Shown here piece by piece: positions 27,040-35,728 of a stretch of DNA of 64,000 bases. How positions within the stretch are numbered: position 1 is the first letter of the stretch; every line of letters begins with the position of its first letter. The stretch spans positions 186,001 to 250,000 of the forward strand of contig JAUICP010000002.1 of assembly GCA_030427805.1 (NCBI GenBank), read 5' to 3'. A program made the translations under genes and the position numbers. Source of the stretch: Bdellovibrionia bacterium. Its GTDB lineage: Bacteria; Bdellovibrionota; Bdellovibrionia; Bdellovibrionales; JAGQZY01. The notes under the pieces were generated by a model, which was given only the letters and a program-made list of their open reading frames with translations, searched no databases and had not been told where the DNA came from.

Positions 27040-27208
27040 AAGATTAGTTTACACGAGGCCTGCCCAAGAATCGTCCAAAGCTTTGAATTTGTCATTTGGA
27101 AAGCGTAAAACTCCTTTACAGTCCTTTAAGGACTTGAAAAGAATCACTTATTTAAAGGCGTACGCAAAGTCTTCACAGAGGGATTTCTCATATTGATACA
27201 GAGGCTGA

Positions 27209-28237
27209 TCAAAACCCTGACAGGCGCAAGCGCCCTGCCTTTTTTGCTGTTCTCTTAGTGGTCTTCACTTGAGAGATTTTTGCACACGAAAGAAATTCAC
27301 CCTTATGAACAAGGAACTCTCCCAGAGCCTCTCCATGGTAACTCAAACCCGATTCTTCAAAGAGCGTTGGGGTCCAGCCAATATTAAATTCTTTAGAGGG
27401 TCGGAGTCGTCCCAACTCTACACTCTGGATACTACCCCAGTTGTTTAATATAAGTGTCTGATCGACGACTCCCATTTTTGTAATAATAGAAATCACTCCT
27501 GAACTTCTTCTAGAAATCGAAAAGTTTTCAACAGCACTATTTTTTTCCAGGCTGGTTCGAATTATTCCGTTAAATGCTTTATCGGAATTGCTAGATACAG
27601 TTAGGCCAGAGACAGCGACGTACAATTGATTTGCCGACTTAGTAATACTGACGGCCAAAGATTTATGACCATTAGGTTGAGATAAACCCAAGTCTCTTTC
27701 AAACTGCAAATACTCGGTTTCTTGATCGATGTAGGCAAGCCCTCGCAAACCGTTGGCCACTATAATATAGCCACCCATCGAAACCATGTCGAAAGCTCGA
27801 TCGTATTTATGGTCGTAAGAGGATGATGGAAGCTCTATTGAATTCAAAAGATGTCCGTCTAATGAAATCACGTCCACACGATTTTCTAACAGAACCCATA
27901 ACCGATCATCAGTCAGTTCTATATCATAAACTTTATCTTGAACCCTATAGATAACTTTCGAAGTATAAGGTGCTACTAGAGAGGTTTTTTCAATCCTATA
28001 ATTCCTCTGGGAAAAATCCCGAATAGAAGAGAAAAGCTCCAGATTGTTCCAACTAAAATTTGGTCTCGCTATTAGATAAGCGCTCGGCACTCCAGAAGAA
28101 CTTTGTGAGTAAACACTGTCCTGACAAAATCGGCTAAAACTCTCACTATTCATATAATCGTAGATCGAGCTATTTTGCCCATGAGCTGTAGACACTACTA
28201 ACGCTGAAACTAAAATTACGATAATTCGATAAATCAT
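27209..28237 (-). CDS. Secreted propeller-like protein
   Basis: 342 aa with signal peptide IYRIIVILVSALVVSTAHG. The mature part is mostly beta: repeated strand pairs such as KVYDIELTDDRLWVLLENRVDVI, GGYIIVANGLRGLAYID and QLYVAVSG fit blades of a beta-propeller, though no signature assigns a subfamily. The last 15 residues are strongly basic (KTTKRTAKKAGRLR). GGGAG lies about 10 nt before ATG. It is divergent from the kinase gene at 28356. Function unknown; ligand binding is the general role of such folds. Confidence 0.7.
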   Translation of the reverse strand: MIYRIIVILVSALVVSTAHGQNSSIYDYMNSESFSRFCQDSVYSQSSSGVPSAYLIARPNFSWNNLELFSSIRDFSQRNYRIEKTSLVAPYTSKVIYRVQDKVYDIELTDDRLWVLLENRVDVISLDGHLLNSIELPSSSYDHKYDRAFDMVSMGGYIIVANGLRGLAYIDQETEYLQFERDLGLSQPNGHKSLAVSITKSANQLYVAVSGLTVSSNSDKAFNGIIRTSLEKNSAVENFSISRRSSGVISIITKMGVVDQTLILNNWGSIQSVELGRLRPSKEFNIGWTPTLFEESGLSYHGEALGEFLVHKGEFLSCAKISQVKTTKRTAKKAGRLRLSGF

Positions 28238-28355
28238 AGAATGAAATCTCCCTTAGAAAAAGCATCGCAAACTAACGACTATAATCAAGATCTTAGTCAG
28301 CTTTTAAAAGAATAAGATAGACGCAAGCGAGCAATTTAATTTAAAATCTAAAGGT

Positions 28356-29078
28356 ATGATTAAAGAGTTTAATTTAGAAGAAGGTCGAATTCTTGCGGGT
28401 CGTTTTACGGTGACCCAATTCTTAGGAGGAGGCACCGAAGGCGAGGTCTATAAAGTCGTCGAGGCCCACACTAATAAAGAACGAGCCATAAAGCTATTTT
28501 ACCCCCATAAAAATCCAGGATTTAAAGTCAGTGCTCGATATGCAAAAAAACTCGATAAACTGAGAAACAGCCCCTTGGTTCTCGACTACCTGTCCCATGA
28601 GGTCCTCATCATACGCAGAGAAAAAGTAGCCTGTCTTGTCTCTGAATTCATCCAAGGGGAAATACTCGGCGATTTTGTTTATAAGCAACGAGGAAAGAAG
28701 CTGGGAATCTTTCCAGCCATTCACCTTCTTTACACAATCGTAAAGGGAGTTGAGTCGATCCACTGGCACGGCGAATACCATGGAGATCTTCACCTCGACA
28801 ATATCATCATCAGAAGATTTGGGCTCGAGTTTGATCTTAGCATTATCGACTTCCACCATTGGGGTGATTCAAAAAAAGAAAATCGTGAAGAGGATTTGGT
28901 CAAAGCGATTCGAATTTTTTACGATATCTTAGGTGGCGCACAAAAGTACAACAGCCTGCCCAAGTCTATTAAGTATATTATTTGCGGCCTTAAACGCAGC
29001 CTAATTCTTAGTCGCTTTCGAACAGCAACCGATTTAAGAACTCATCTAGAAACCATGGATTGGTCCGATGCAATTTGA
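28356..29078 (+). CDS. Ser/Thr protein kinase-like
   Basis: 240 aa, single kinase domain without a transmembrane segment. The Gly loop is GGGTEGEVYKV (24-34). Other elements are ATP-anchoring K46 (ERAIKLF), the catalytic loop H142-G-D144-L-H-L-D-N149, and the metal D165 in DFHHWG replacing DFG. The essential Lys, Asp, Asn and Asp are all kept, so catalysis is plausible although the loop is atypical (HGDLHLDN as in lipopolysaccharide or small-molecule kinases). The 3' end overlaps the PP2C phosphatase start by 11 nt, giving a coupled kinase/phosphatase pair. Confidence 0.87.
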   Translation: MIKEFNLEEGRILAGRFTVTQFLGGGTEGEVYKVVEAHTNKERAIKLFYPHKNPGFKVSARYAKKLDKLRNSPLVLDYLSHEVLIIRREKVACLVSEFIQGEILGDFVYKQRGKKLGIFPAIHLLYTIVKGVESIHWHGEYHGDLHLDNIIIRRFGLEFDLSIIDFHHWGDSKKENREEDLVKAIRIFYDILGGAQKYNSLPKSIKYIICGLKRSLILSRFRTATDLRTHLETMDWSDAI

Positions 29079-29844
29079 TCCGGTCCTGCTCACTGAAGTT
29101 GATGGGTATGAAAAGGGAATTCTCGATTGGGGAATGTATCGAATTGCTTTTTTAAACTGCAAGAATAAAGAAAAGTCCCCGCATAATGAAGATAGTCTTT
29201 TTATTAACTTCAAGGGTTCCCACTTAATCGCTGGTGTTTCGGATGGGGCCGGCGGGCACCCCAAGGGAAAAGAAGCTGCAAAGATAGCGGCATCTTTGAT
29301 GTTTAAATCCTGCCAAAATAGTAAATCTAATTTTTTAAAAGTGATTCAAGAAATCAATTCCCAAATCATAGATTTAAAAGTTGGTGCTGGGGCCACGCTC
29401 GCGAGTGTTTCTATTAAAGATGATTCGGTTCGTTTTTTTTCAGTGGGCGACTCAGAAATTATATTATGGAACTCCCAGGGCCGAGAGATTTATAGTAATA
29501 TTCCAAGCACAACTATTGGTCATAAAATTGAAGCCGGACTCTTAGAGCAAAACGAATCTCTAGAAGATCCGGATCGCCATCAAGTCAATAATATGCTCGG
29601 CGAAACCCTTATTCGAATTGAAGCAACTAATCGTATCGAACTCAAAAAGTATCACACTCTCCTGGTGGGAAGTGATGGTGTCTTTGATAATTTTACCCAT
29701 GAAGAGTTGAAAGAAATGGTCGGCACAGGCCCTTTTGACCAATCTTTTAATTCCTTTGCCGATCAGTGCATCAACTCTGACAACCTCCCACGTAATAAAG
29801 ACGATGATATTTCATTCATATTGATTCGAAAAATCAGCTCCTAG
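29068..29844 (+). CDS. PP2C-type protein phosphatase
   Basis: 258 aa with PP2C motifs: E41/D42 region (HNEDSLF), D59-G60 (GVSDGAGGH), GAGATLAS, SVGDSEIIL, SDGVFDN and a terminal DDISFILI. The metal-binding aspartates are all in place, so Mn/Mg-dependent Ser/Thr dephosphorylation is expected in the cytoplasm. It starts inside the kinase gene and most likely reverses its phosphorylations. Regulatory domains are absent. Confidence 0.92.
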   Translation: MQFDPVLLTEVDGYEKGILDWGMYRIAFLNCKNKEKSPHNEDSLFINFKGSHLIAGVSDGAGGHPKGKEAAKIAASLMFKSCQNSKSNFLKVIQEINSQIIDLKVGAGATLASVSIKDDSVRFFSVGDSEIILWNSQGREIYSNIPSTTIGHKIEAGLLEQNESLEDPDRHQVNNMLGETLIRIEATNRIELKKYHTLLVGSDGVFDNFTHEELKEMVGTGPFDQSFNSFADQCINSDNLPRNKDDDISFILIRKISS

Positions 29845-29914
29845 AACCAGTGGTCTCCTAATTGCAATTACCTCTCTAGATAAGGAATGAGCCTCAGGAG
29901 AAACCTGTAAATAC

Positions 29915-30886
29915 ATGAAATCACGAACAAAAGTCTTATCATTACGAGCTTTTTTGGCCCTTTTTGTGCTGTTATTTATACAATCTTGGGCAATGAATTC
30001 ACACTGTGAACCCGGTGAGACTGAATGCCGCTTTCCCTGTGTCGTCGAAGTCCTCACTAAGAGCGAGTCAGCCCGATCCACCCTCGGCTTTACCCAAGGT
30101 GAGACTATTTTAATCGATCGCTATGTGGACCGCTGGTTTAATGAGTCCATAGGCCCACAAAGTGAGGCTGATCTTTGCCTGTTTTTTCAACCACCCGAGC
30201 AGATCCTCGAAATTAAATGTGACGAAATTGAAATAAAAAAAGTAGGCGAACCCAATCATGAATTCGCAAAATTTTTGAGCTCGAAAGGTGTACTCCTTAA
30301 AACTCATCCTCTAAAAAACAATTACTTTGTCAGTACTTCTGACGATGGCCACCATAAATTCGAACGATGGTTTGGCAACTTTGCATGGGATATTCAAACG
30401 ACGAGAGGTGGTCAGATTTATCAAGGTACGGGAACGTCTCTGCAAGACCATTTTAGTTTTGGAGAAAAGGTTTTCTCTCCGGTCAGTGGTAAAATCGCAA
30501 ACATCGTTCGAGATCGATTTGATCGACCTGTTGTATTAGATCTCGAAAATGCCCCTCCAATACCTGATAACGAAAAAACACCGAATTACATATTAATTCA
30601 AGTCCATGGCAATCTATTCTTTGAAATCGTACATTTTAAAAAAAATTCCATCCCAAAAAATCTAAAGATAGGAGATACCGTTAATACCGGTGATTATCTT
30701 GGAGAAATTGGAAACTCCGGAGTTAGCTATATTCCCCATCTCCATTTTACAAGTTATTATAAAAATACAAAGGGCCGGTTTATGAGTATACCGACCCTTA
30801 TTCAATCGCAAGAAAATCCAGACCATGCTATTCAACCGCCAACAGGCACTCGCTTTCGATTTTGCGAATCACTTTTTAAGAATTGA
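29915..30886 (+). CDS. M23 (LytM)-type peptidase with altered zinc ligand
   Basis: 323 aa with a signal or anchor (LRAFLALFVLLFIQSWA). The C-terminal half is an M23 domain. HxH is intact (H275, H277 in PHLHF), as is the preceding His (EIVH240). At the first zinc site the usual HxxxD is N155-F-A-W-D159, so one ligand is Asn. The protein may therefore be a noncatalytic LytM regulator or have weakened activity. M23 proteins act on peptidoglycan cross-bridges in the periplasm. It is 70 nt downstream of the kinase/phosphatase pair, same strand. Confidence 0.85.
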   Translation: MKSRTKVLSLRAFLALFVLLFIQSWAMNSHCEPGETECRFPCVVEVLTKSESARSTLGFTQGETILIDRYVDRWFNESIGPQSEADLCLFFQPPEQILEIKCDEIEIKKVGEPNHEFAKFLSSKGVLLKTHPLKNNYFVSTSDDGHHKFERWFGNFAWDIQTTRGGQIYQGTGTSLQDHFSFGEKVFSPVSGKIANIVRDRFDRPVVLDLENAPPIPDNEKTPNYILIQVHGNLFFEIVHFKKNSIPKNLKIGDTVNTGDYLGEIGNSGVSYIPHLHFTSYYKNTKGRFMSIPTLIQSQENPDHAIQPPTGTRFRFCESLFKN

Positions 30887-30887
30887 A

Positions 30888-31340
30888 TTACATTTTCTTC
30901 TTTTTGGTCACACTTGAAGAGATTTTCTCAAGAGCACCTGTCATTTTGCCCATCAACTTATCTTTTTTATTGAGTTTATAGGTCTTTTTAAAGACCATAG
31001 GTTTTTTATAAGAAACTTTAACTTTACCCTTTGAGTCCTGCTGAACCAAGAACTTCATTGGTAACTCGATACCCATCATTTGGTCATCATTCATTAACTG
31101 GGTACCAACTTTTGGATTACCAAAAATGATTAAGGTCGTTGGGTTTAACTTCATACCCACTTTTTGAGCACCTTGGTGGTGAGCAATCGTTTTAAAATGA
31201 GTAAGTCCCTTGGCTTTAATTGTCTTTTCAAGAGTTTCTACAGTCTTATCAAAATTCATTTGGCTTTCTACCGTAAGAAAGTCACTCGCACTTGCCAAAC
31301 TTGTCATCAAAAATGTGATAGCTATTAATATGCCTTTCAT
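30888..31340 (-). CDS. DUF302 family secreted protein
   Basis: 150 aa with signal peptide MKGILIAITFLMTSLASA. The DUF302 fold is shown by MNFDKTVETLEKTIKAKGLT, AHHQGA, LIIFGNPKVGTQLM and ELPMKFLV. DUF302 domains occur alone or fused to other modules and are proposed to bind small ligands; no reaction is known. A Lys-rich C-terminus (KKKKM) follows. The ATG has AGGGGG at 6 nt. It lies 2 nt from the end of the convergent M23 gene. Confidence 0.85.
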   Translation of the reverse strand: MKGILIAITFLMTSLASASDFLTVESQMNFDKTVETLEKTIKAKGLTHFKTIAHHQGAQKVGMKLNPTTLIIFGNPKVGTQLMNDDQMMGIELPMKFLVQQDSKGKVKVSYKKPMVFKKTYKLNKKDKLMGKMTGALEKISSSVTKKKKM

Positions 31341-31426
31341 TGATACCCCCTATGCCTTCTGGTTTAAATCGGCACTTGTAAAATCGAGTCAAGCTAGCAC
31401 TATGTTTTTAGCGCTGTCTATAAGAA

Positions 31427-31461
31427 GAATAAAAATAGGACAAACTCTTGGTGGTTTGCCC
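31427..31461 (-). terminator. Terminator of the sulfide operon
   Basis: Stem arms GGGCAAAC and GTTTGTCC (one G-U pair) with an 8-nt loop, followed on the minus strand by TATTTTTATTC. It lies about 40 nt after the sulfide:quinone reductase stop. Confidence 0.65.
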
Positions 31462-31499
31462 TTTATATGAAACCTATTCGAACCGGTTACGCTTCGAGT

Positions 31500-32681
31500 T
31501 CAAAAATAGCCACGCATCATCGCTTTCCAATACAAGAGCGGCAGCATAACTTTTTTAAGAAAATACATCGATTTACGCTCTTTTGCCTGATCAAAAGGAA
31601 AGGTCTCAGTCGGCTTTCCTTCGTAATCAAACTCAGCCAATATGCACGTCGAACGACTCGTAACCAGTGGGCAAGAAGCATATCCATTATATTTCGCATC
31701 TCCCTTGTGGCCATCAATTTCGGCCAAAAGATTTCGAATTAAAACGGGCGCTTGCTTGCGAATAGCTGCTCCGGTTTTCGAGTTGGGTAAACTACTAGCG
31801 TCGCCAATAGAGAATACATTCTTATACTTGTTGTGCTGGGTTGTGTACTTATCGACATCAATCCAACCGGCTTCATTGGCCAAAGGACCATTCTTAATGA
31901 AGTCTGGAGCGGACATTGGAGGGGTGACATGAATCATGTCAAACTTCTCCTCAAAAACGTCTCCACTATCCATATCCTTGAAATAGGCTGTTTTATTCGG
32001 ACCATCGATTCGAACAAGGTCGGACTTATAACGGGTATTGATCTTTCGATTGGCAATTACTTTTTCTAAGGCCGCTTTGTACTTAGCGACTCCAAAAATC
32101 CCACCACCCGCGGATACAAATTTAACTTCAACGTCCGAACGAACGCCATTGTCTCTGAAGGTTTCTTCAGCCAAGTACATGATCTTTTGTGGTGCCCCCG
32201 CACATTTTATGGGAGTACTCGGGAAGGTAAAAAGAGCTCTTCCCGACTTGAGAGAGTTCATAGTCTCCCAGGTGTAATCAACAAAATCCTTTGAATAATT
32301 GCAACAAACTCCATTTTTACCCAAAGTATCGGTCAGACCTTCAACTTTGTTGTAATCAACCTGAATTCCGGGAGTCGCAACTAAATAGTCATATTCGACG
32401 ACCTCTCCACTTTTCAGTTTAATTTTATTTTCGTCGGCCAAAATTTCAGAGACATACTCTTTAATCCATCGAACATCAGACGGAATAAAGTCAGCCATCG
32501 GTTTAGCGGTATCTTTAAGAGGGACAACACCCGCACCAACTAACGTCCACAGAGGTTGATAATAATGGGTTTCATTGGGTTCGATTAATATAATTTCGAT
32601 ATCTTTACGATTGCGGTGAATATTTCTTATAACAGGAAGACCGGCTGTCCCCCCTCCAATCACAGCTAGTTTTTTCTTCAT
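31500..32681 (-). CDS. sqr: Sulfide:quinone oxidoreductase (type II-like)
   Basis: 393 aa from ATG 32681 with GGAGGGG immediately before. The FAD-binding VIGGGTAGLPVI and second nucleotide-fold segment VKFVSAGGGIFGV are present, plus the SQR cysteines in NGVCCNYSKD and PIKCAGAPQK and a Cys pair near the end (YASCPLVTSRSTC). FSIGDASSLPNSKTGAA is the FAD-contact region. The enzyme oxidises sulfide to persulfide or polysulfide and passes electrons to quinone at the membrane; membrane contact is suggested by the hydrophobic C-terminus (LLYWKAMMRGYF). Downstream of persulfide dioxygenase. Confidence 0.92.
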   Translation of the reverse strand: MKKKLAVIGGGTAGLPVIRNIHRNRKDIEIILIEPNETHYYQPLWTLVGAGVVPLKDTAKPMADFIPSDVRWIKEYVSEILADENKIKLKSGEVVEYDYLVATPGIQVDYNKVEGLTDTLGKNGVCCNYSKDFVDYTWETMNSLKSGRALFTFPSTPIKCAGAPQKIMYLAEETFRDNGVRSDVEVKFVSAGGGIFGVAKYKAALEKVIANRKINTRYKSDLVRIDGPNKTAYFKDMDSGDVFEEKFDMIHVTPPMSAPDFIKNGPLANEAGWIDVDKYTTQHNKYKNVFSIGDASSLPNSKTGAAIRKQAPVLIRNLLAEIDGHKGDAKYNGYASCPLVTSRSTCILAEFDYEGKPTETFPFDQAKERKSMYFLKKVMLPLLYWKAMMRGYF

Positions 32682-32707
32682 GGTCCCCTCCACAGTTAAG
32701 ATCCCCC

Positions 32708-32737
32708 AATTAACCTCGTTTCAACAAGATTAGTCAA
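32708..32737 (-). promoter_or_regulatory. Candidate promoter of the SQR gene
   Basis: On the minus strand TTGACT (32732-32737) is followed after 18 nt by TTAATT (32708-32713). The whole is flanked by arms AGATCCC and GGGATCT, which could form a long-loop stem. Strength and use are inferred. Confidence 0.4.
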
Positions 32738-32775
32738 GGGATCTCCCGTTTGAATAGATTGAATGGGGCCGCCAA

Positions 32776-33636
32776 TTACTCGCGAATTGGAATTTTCAGA
32801 TAGGACATTCCATTATTCTCTGGCTTGGGCAGCTCTCCGTTCTGCGCATTCACCTGGATACTTTGCAGTAGCAGGTGTGGAGCCATTAACCCAGCATCTC
32901 GGTTGTTTCTAAACTCAACGAATTCTTCTTTCGTTGTTTCTGCCTTAAGCTGGATATTCGAAGTCTTCTCTTCGCCGATTGTAGACATAAACTTAAGGTC
33001 CCTGCCTCCAGGCTGATAATCATGACCCGTGTATACTTTTGTATCATCTGGTAGCTCATAAAGCTTATTATGAATTGAGTTATACAAGTCCTCAGCACTT
33101 CCCGCTGGGAAGTCACATCGACCCGTTCCAAAATCTGGCATAAATAGGGCATCACCAGTAAACACAGCTTCTTTGTTAACCAGGTAGGATACACAAGCTG
33201 GCGTATGTCCCGGAGTATGAATAGTATCTACTTCAATCGATCCAGCCTGTAGTTTTTCACCGTCGTTTAGTAGCTTATCAAATGCCTTTCCAGTGGTATC
33301 AAAATCATCTCCGAAATTAAATAAGCCTTTAAATGCCTCCTGAACAAGAGTGATGTTTTTATGTATTGCGGTCGTGGCCGATGGAATCTTTTCTTTAATA
33401 TATTGAGCCCCTGTCAAATGATCTGCATGAGCATGGGTTTCCAATATATAGTGAAGTTTCAAATTATTATCTTTTATAAAACTAATTACCTCTTCAGCCG
33501 ACTTCGTTGCCACCTTTGATCCAAATGGCTCGTAATCTAAAACCGGGTCAATAACGACAGCATCTTTGGTGCCCTCGTCATAAACAAGGTAAGTGAGAGT
33601 AAAAGTTGGTTCGTCGTAAAATTCTTTGACCTTCAT
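32776..33636 (-). CDS. ETHE1-type persulfide dioxygenase
   Basis: 286 aa from ATG 33636 (AAGGAGG, 6 nt). It has the metallo-beta-lactamase fold with HAHADHLTG, the downstream His in HTPGHTPAC, the Asp in FTGDALF, and GHDYQPGGRDL at the end, so the metal ligands of ETHE1/Blh are all present. Such enzymes oxidise glutathione persulfide to sulfite with a mono-iron centre. Here it would consume the product of the SQR gene 94 nt downstream, and sulfite would leave by the TauE/SafE protein encoded upstream. A strong promoter lies 60 nt upstream. Confidence 0.93.
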   Translation of the reverse strand: MKVKEFYDEPTFTLTYLVYDEGTKDAVVIDPVLDYEPFGSKVATKSAEEVISFIKDNNLKLHYILETHAHADHLTGAQYIKEKIPSATTAIHKNITLVQEAFKGLFNFGDDFDTTGKAFDKLLNDGEKLQAGSIEVDTIHTPGHTPACVSYLVNKEAVFTGDALFMPDFGTGRCDFPAGSAEDLYNSIHNKLYELPDDTKVYTGHDYQPGGRDLKFMSTIGEEKTSNIQLKAETTKEEFVEFRNNRDAGLMAPHLLLQSIQVNAQNGELPKPENNGMSYLKIPIRE

Positions 33637-33695
33637 TTTTGGCCTCCTTGATAACTTCATTATAGGGAGATTGTTGTTTCAGTAATATAACGAGG

Positions 33696-33724
33696 ATTAT
33701 AATTCACAGTGTTTTTTTATACAA
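33696..33724 (-). promoter_or_regulatory. Promoter of the persulfide dioxygenase gene
   Basis: Minus-strand -35 TTGTAT (33719-33724) and perfect -10 TATAAT (33696-33701) are separated by 17 nt. The transcript would begin about 50 nt before the ATG. Confidence 0.6.
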
Positions 33725-33758
33725 AATTGAGATTATTAGGGTTAGTCATTTCAAATAC

Positions 33759-34556
33759 CTAGCCGTAGATCTGTTGAGCGAGAATAAATGACCCCATGAC
33801 CAGGACAAAATAGCCAAACCCCTTCTTCAGCTTTCCCCCTGGAATCATTTTGGATAGATAGGAGCCGACAAATATCCCACCTACTGCAATGGCAGATACG
33901 ATCAGCAAAAACATCCACTCGATATCAGGGTTCACCATGACATCACCAATAAAACCAAACAGAGATTTAAAAGATATGATCATTAAAGACGTACCCACGG
34001 CGACTTTCATTGGAAGCCTCGCCAAAACTACCAGAGCTGGGATAATAAGAAATCCTCCACCAGCACCTACAAAGCCCGTTAAAGCACCGACGACCAGCCC
34101 TTCGACGGCGATCAATGGATAGTTCATCTTTATTTCTTGAGTTTTTTCCGATTCAGTTTCTTTTCGCCCCCGAATCATCGATACCGATGCAAGAATCATC
34201 ATCATCGCAAAAACAAGCATAATGAAGATGTCTTTGGTAACTACGAGACTTCCAAGACTAAAAATTTCATCTGGAAGTTTTGGAATGATAAATGCCCGTG
34301 CGGCGAAAACACCCATAAAGCCAGGGACCGCGAAAGTCGCCCCGACCTTAAAGTTTACGAGCTGTTCTCGCATTTTACCAAAGGCCCCAAATCCAGAGGC
34401 GAGACCGACAATAAAAAGTGAATAAGCCGTTGAATTAACAGCGTCCACACCAAAGAGGTAAAGAAGAATGGGAACCGTAAGTATCGAACCTCCCCCACCG
34501 AGTAGGCCGAGAGAAATTCCCATGACGAACATCAATAGATAACCGACGATTTCCAT
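33759..34556 (-). CDS. TauE/SafE-family sulfite exporter-like permease
   Basis: 265 aa with eight hydrophobic segments. The paired family signatures GGGGSILTVPILLYLFGV (N-half) and GAGGGFLIIPALVVLARL (C-half) are plain, each followed by AVNSTAY or AVGTSLM. Members move sulfite, sulfoacetate or other anionic sulfur compounds across the inner membrane. Substrate is inferred from the surrounding SQR and dioxygenase genes. A separate promoter with an operator-like repeat precedes it. Confidence 0.9.
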   Translation of the reverse strand: MEIVGYLLMFVMGISLGLLGGGGSILTVPILLYLFGVDAVNSTAYSLFIVGLASGFGAFGKMREQLVNFKVGATFAVPGFMGVFAARAFIIPKLPDEIFSLGSLVVTKDIFIMLVFAMMMILASVSMIRGRKETESEKTQEIKMNYPLIAVEGLVVGALTGFVGAGGGFLIIPALVVLARLPMKVAVGTSLMIISFKSLFGFIGDVMVNPDIEWMFLLIVSAIAVGGIFVGSYLSKMIPGGKLKKGFGYFVLVMGSFILAQQIYG

Positions 34557-34593
34557 AACTTAATTCCATCCTTCTCGAGTGAAAATTTAGATA

Positions 34594-34622
34594 ATTCCAG
34601 TACCTGGAATGTCTCTATTATA
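34594..34622 (-). promoter_or_regulatory. Promoter and operator-like inverted repeat before TauE gene
   Basis: A perfect TATAAT (34617-34622, minus strand) lacks a -35 at normal spacing. The repeat ATTCCAG-N3-CTGGAAT (34594-34610) covers the predicted start site 7 nt downstream. The pairing of a strong -10 with a start-site repeat suggests a regulator-controlled promoter. Inference. Confidence 0.45.
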
Positions 34623-34659
34623 GCGTCGGGGCAATTATTATTTTATAAGCAGGATTACA

Positions 34660-35259
34660 TTAGTTTGACTTTTTTTGAGCCAAAAACTGGACAACCGCAC
34701 TCTGGCCACTATGCCCAACTCCCTCTTGAATTTCGCGCTCCAATTCCTCAGATTTTACTATATTAAAATCTGAGAAACTCTCTTCGAGCTGGCTCTTCGT
34801 ATACATGAGGTCCGCAGATGGTGGCCCTCCGGTTTTATAGTTGAGTTGTTCGGGTCGATAAGCCTCAACCAAAAAGTACCCGCCCGGCTTAAGGGCTTTT
34901 TTCACATTTTTAAAAACATAGTCTTTAAATTGATCAGGGCCATGAAACCAAATAGCAGTGATAAGGTCGTACTCATTTTCCATAAAATGGTAATCCATTA
35001 CATCGGTTGGAGTAACCGTCAGTAAAGAGAGACCCAAATCATTGGCCGTTTTATGGAGTTTAGCCAAACCAACCGGAGAAAGGTCAATGGCATCCACATC
35101 CAAACCCTTCTGCAAGAGATACAGGGCATTTCGACCTTCTCCCGCTCCCAAACAAAGAACTCTTTGCCCTTCTTTGAAATAACCTTCACATGACTTCAAA
35201 AAATCATTGGGCTCTTTACCATAGTGCCATTCGTCTTTATCGTATTTTTCATCCCACAT
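34660..35259 (-). CDS. Class I SAM methyltransferase, thiol/tellurite type
   Basis: 199 aa from ATG 35259 (GGGG, 6 nt). The Rossmann methyltransferase motif I is VLCLGAGEGRNALYLLQKG (near residue 33), then DAIDLSPVGLAK, DLITAIWFHG and LKPGGYFLVEAYRPEQL. The N-terminal WDEKYDKDEWHYGKEPNDFL is typical of the TehB/thiopurine and thiol methyltransferase group. Small-molecule sulfur or chalcogen methylation fits the locus; the true acceptor is unknown. Downstream of the YeeE genes (30 nt). Confidence 0.85.
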   Translation of the reverse strand: MWDEKYDKDEWHYGKEPNDFLKSCEGYFKEGQRVLCLGAGEGRNALYLLQKGLDVDAIDLSPVGLAKLHKTANDLGLSLLTVTPTDVMDYHFMENEYDLITAIWFHGPDQFKDYVFKNVKKALKPGGYFLVEAYRPEQLNYKTGGPPSADLMYTKSQLEESFSDFNIVKSEELEREIQEGVGHSGQSAVVQFLAQKKSN

Positions 35260-35289
35260 AGAAATCCCCAAAGCTTCAATTCCAGTTAT

Positions 35290-35727
35290 TTAGGGAAATA
35301 TTCTATCCACAAGTGGCTTAGAGAGTCTAAATAAATACATTCCGCCAAGCATCGAAGCCACAAAAACCAGACTTCTCCAGTCTCCTGAGGCCATACTAGT
35401 TATGCCCGGTCCCGGACAAAATCCACCGATTCCCCAGCCTATTCCAAATAGGGCCGCTCCCGCTAATAAACTTGGTGAGAGATCATTGCGTGTCGGTACA
35501 TGGAACTGATCCTCTAAAATAGGTGATTTTCGTTTTCTAACCAGGCGATAAAGTACCGCATGGGAGCCAATTGCTCCAATCATTACGAAAGCGAGAGCCG
35601 GGTTCCAGCCACCGTTTAATCCAAAAATATCGAGGAATGCCACTACTTTCTGAGGTTGAGTCATTCCAGAAACTCCTAGACCGAGAGCAAATAAAATTCC
35701 TACAACAAGTGCAACTAGATTATTCAT
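35290..35727 (-). CDS. YeeE/YedE-family half-transporter B
   Basis: 145 aa, four hydrophobic segments. It carries the FALGLGVSGMTQPQKV and GIGGFCPGPGI signatures; the Cys in GFCPGP is the conserved residue of the family. Paired two-gene YeeE/YedE (PmpA/PmpB-like) proteins are thought to import thiosulfate or sulfane sulfur for persulfide metabolism. It starts 1 nt after the stop of the partner gene, with AGGAGGG. Confidence 0.92.
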   Translation of the reverse strand: MNNLVALVVGILFALGLGVSGMTQPQKVVAFLDIFGLNGGWNPALAFVMIGAIGSHAVLYRLVRKRKSPILEDQFHVPTRNDLSPSLLAGAALFGIGWGIGGFCPGPGITSMASGDWRSLVFVASMLGGMYLFRLSKPLVDRIFP

Positions 35728-35728
35728 A

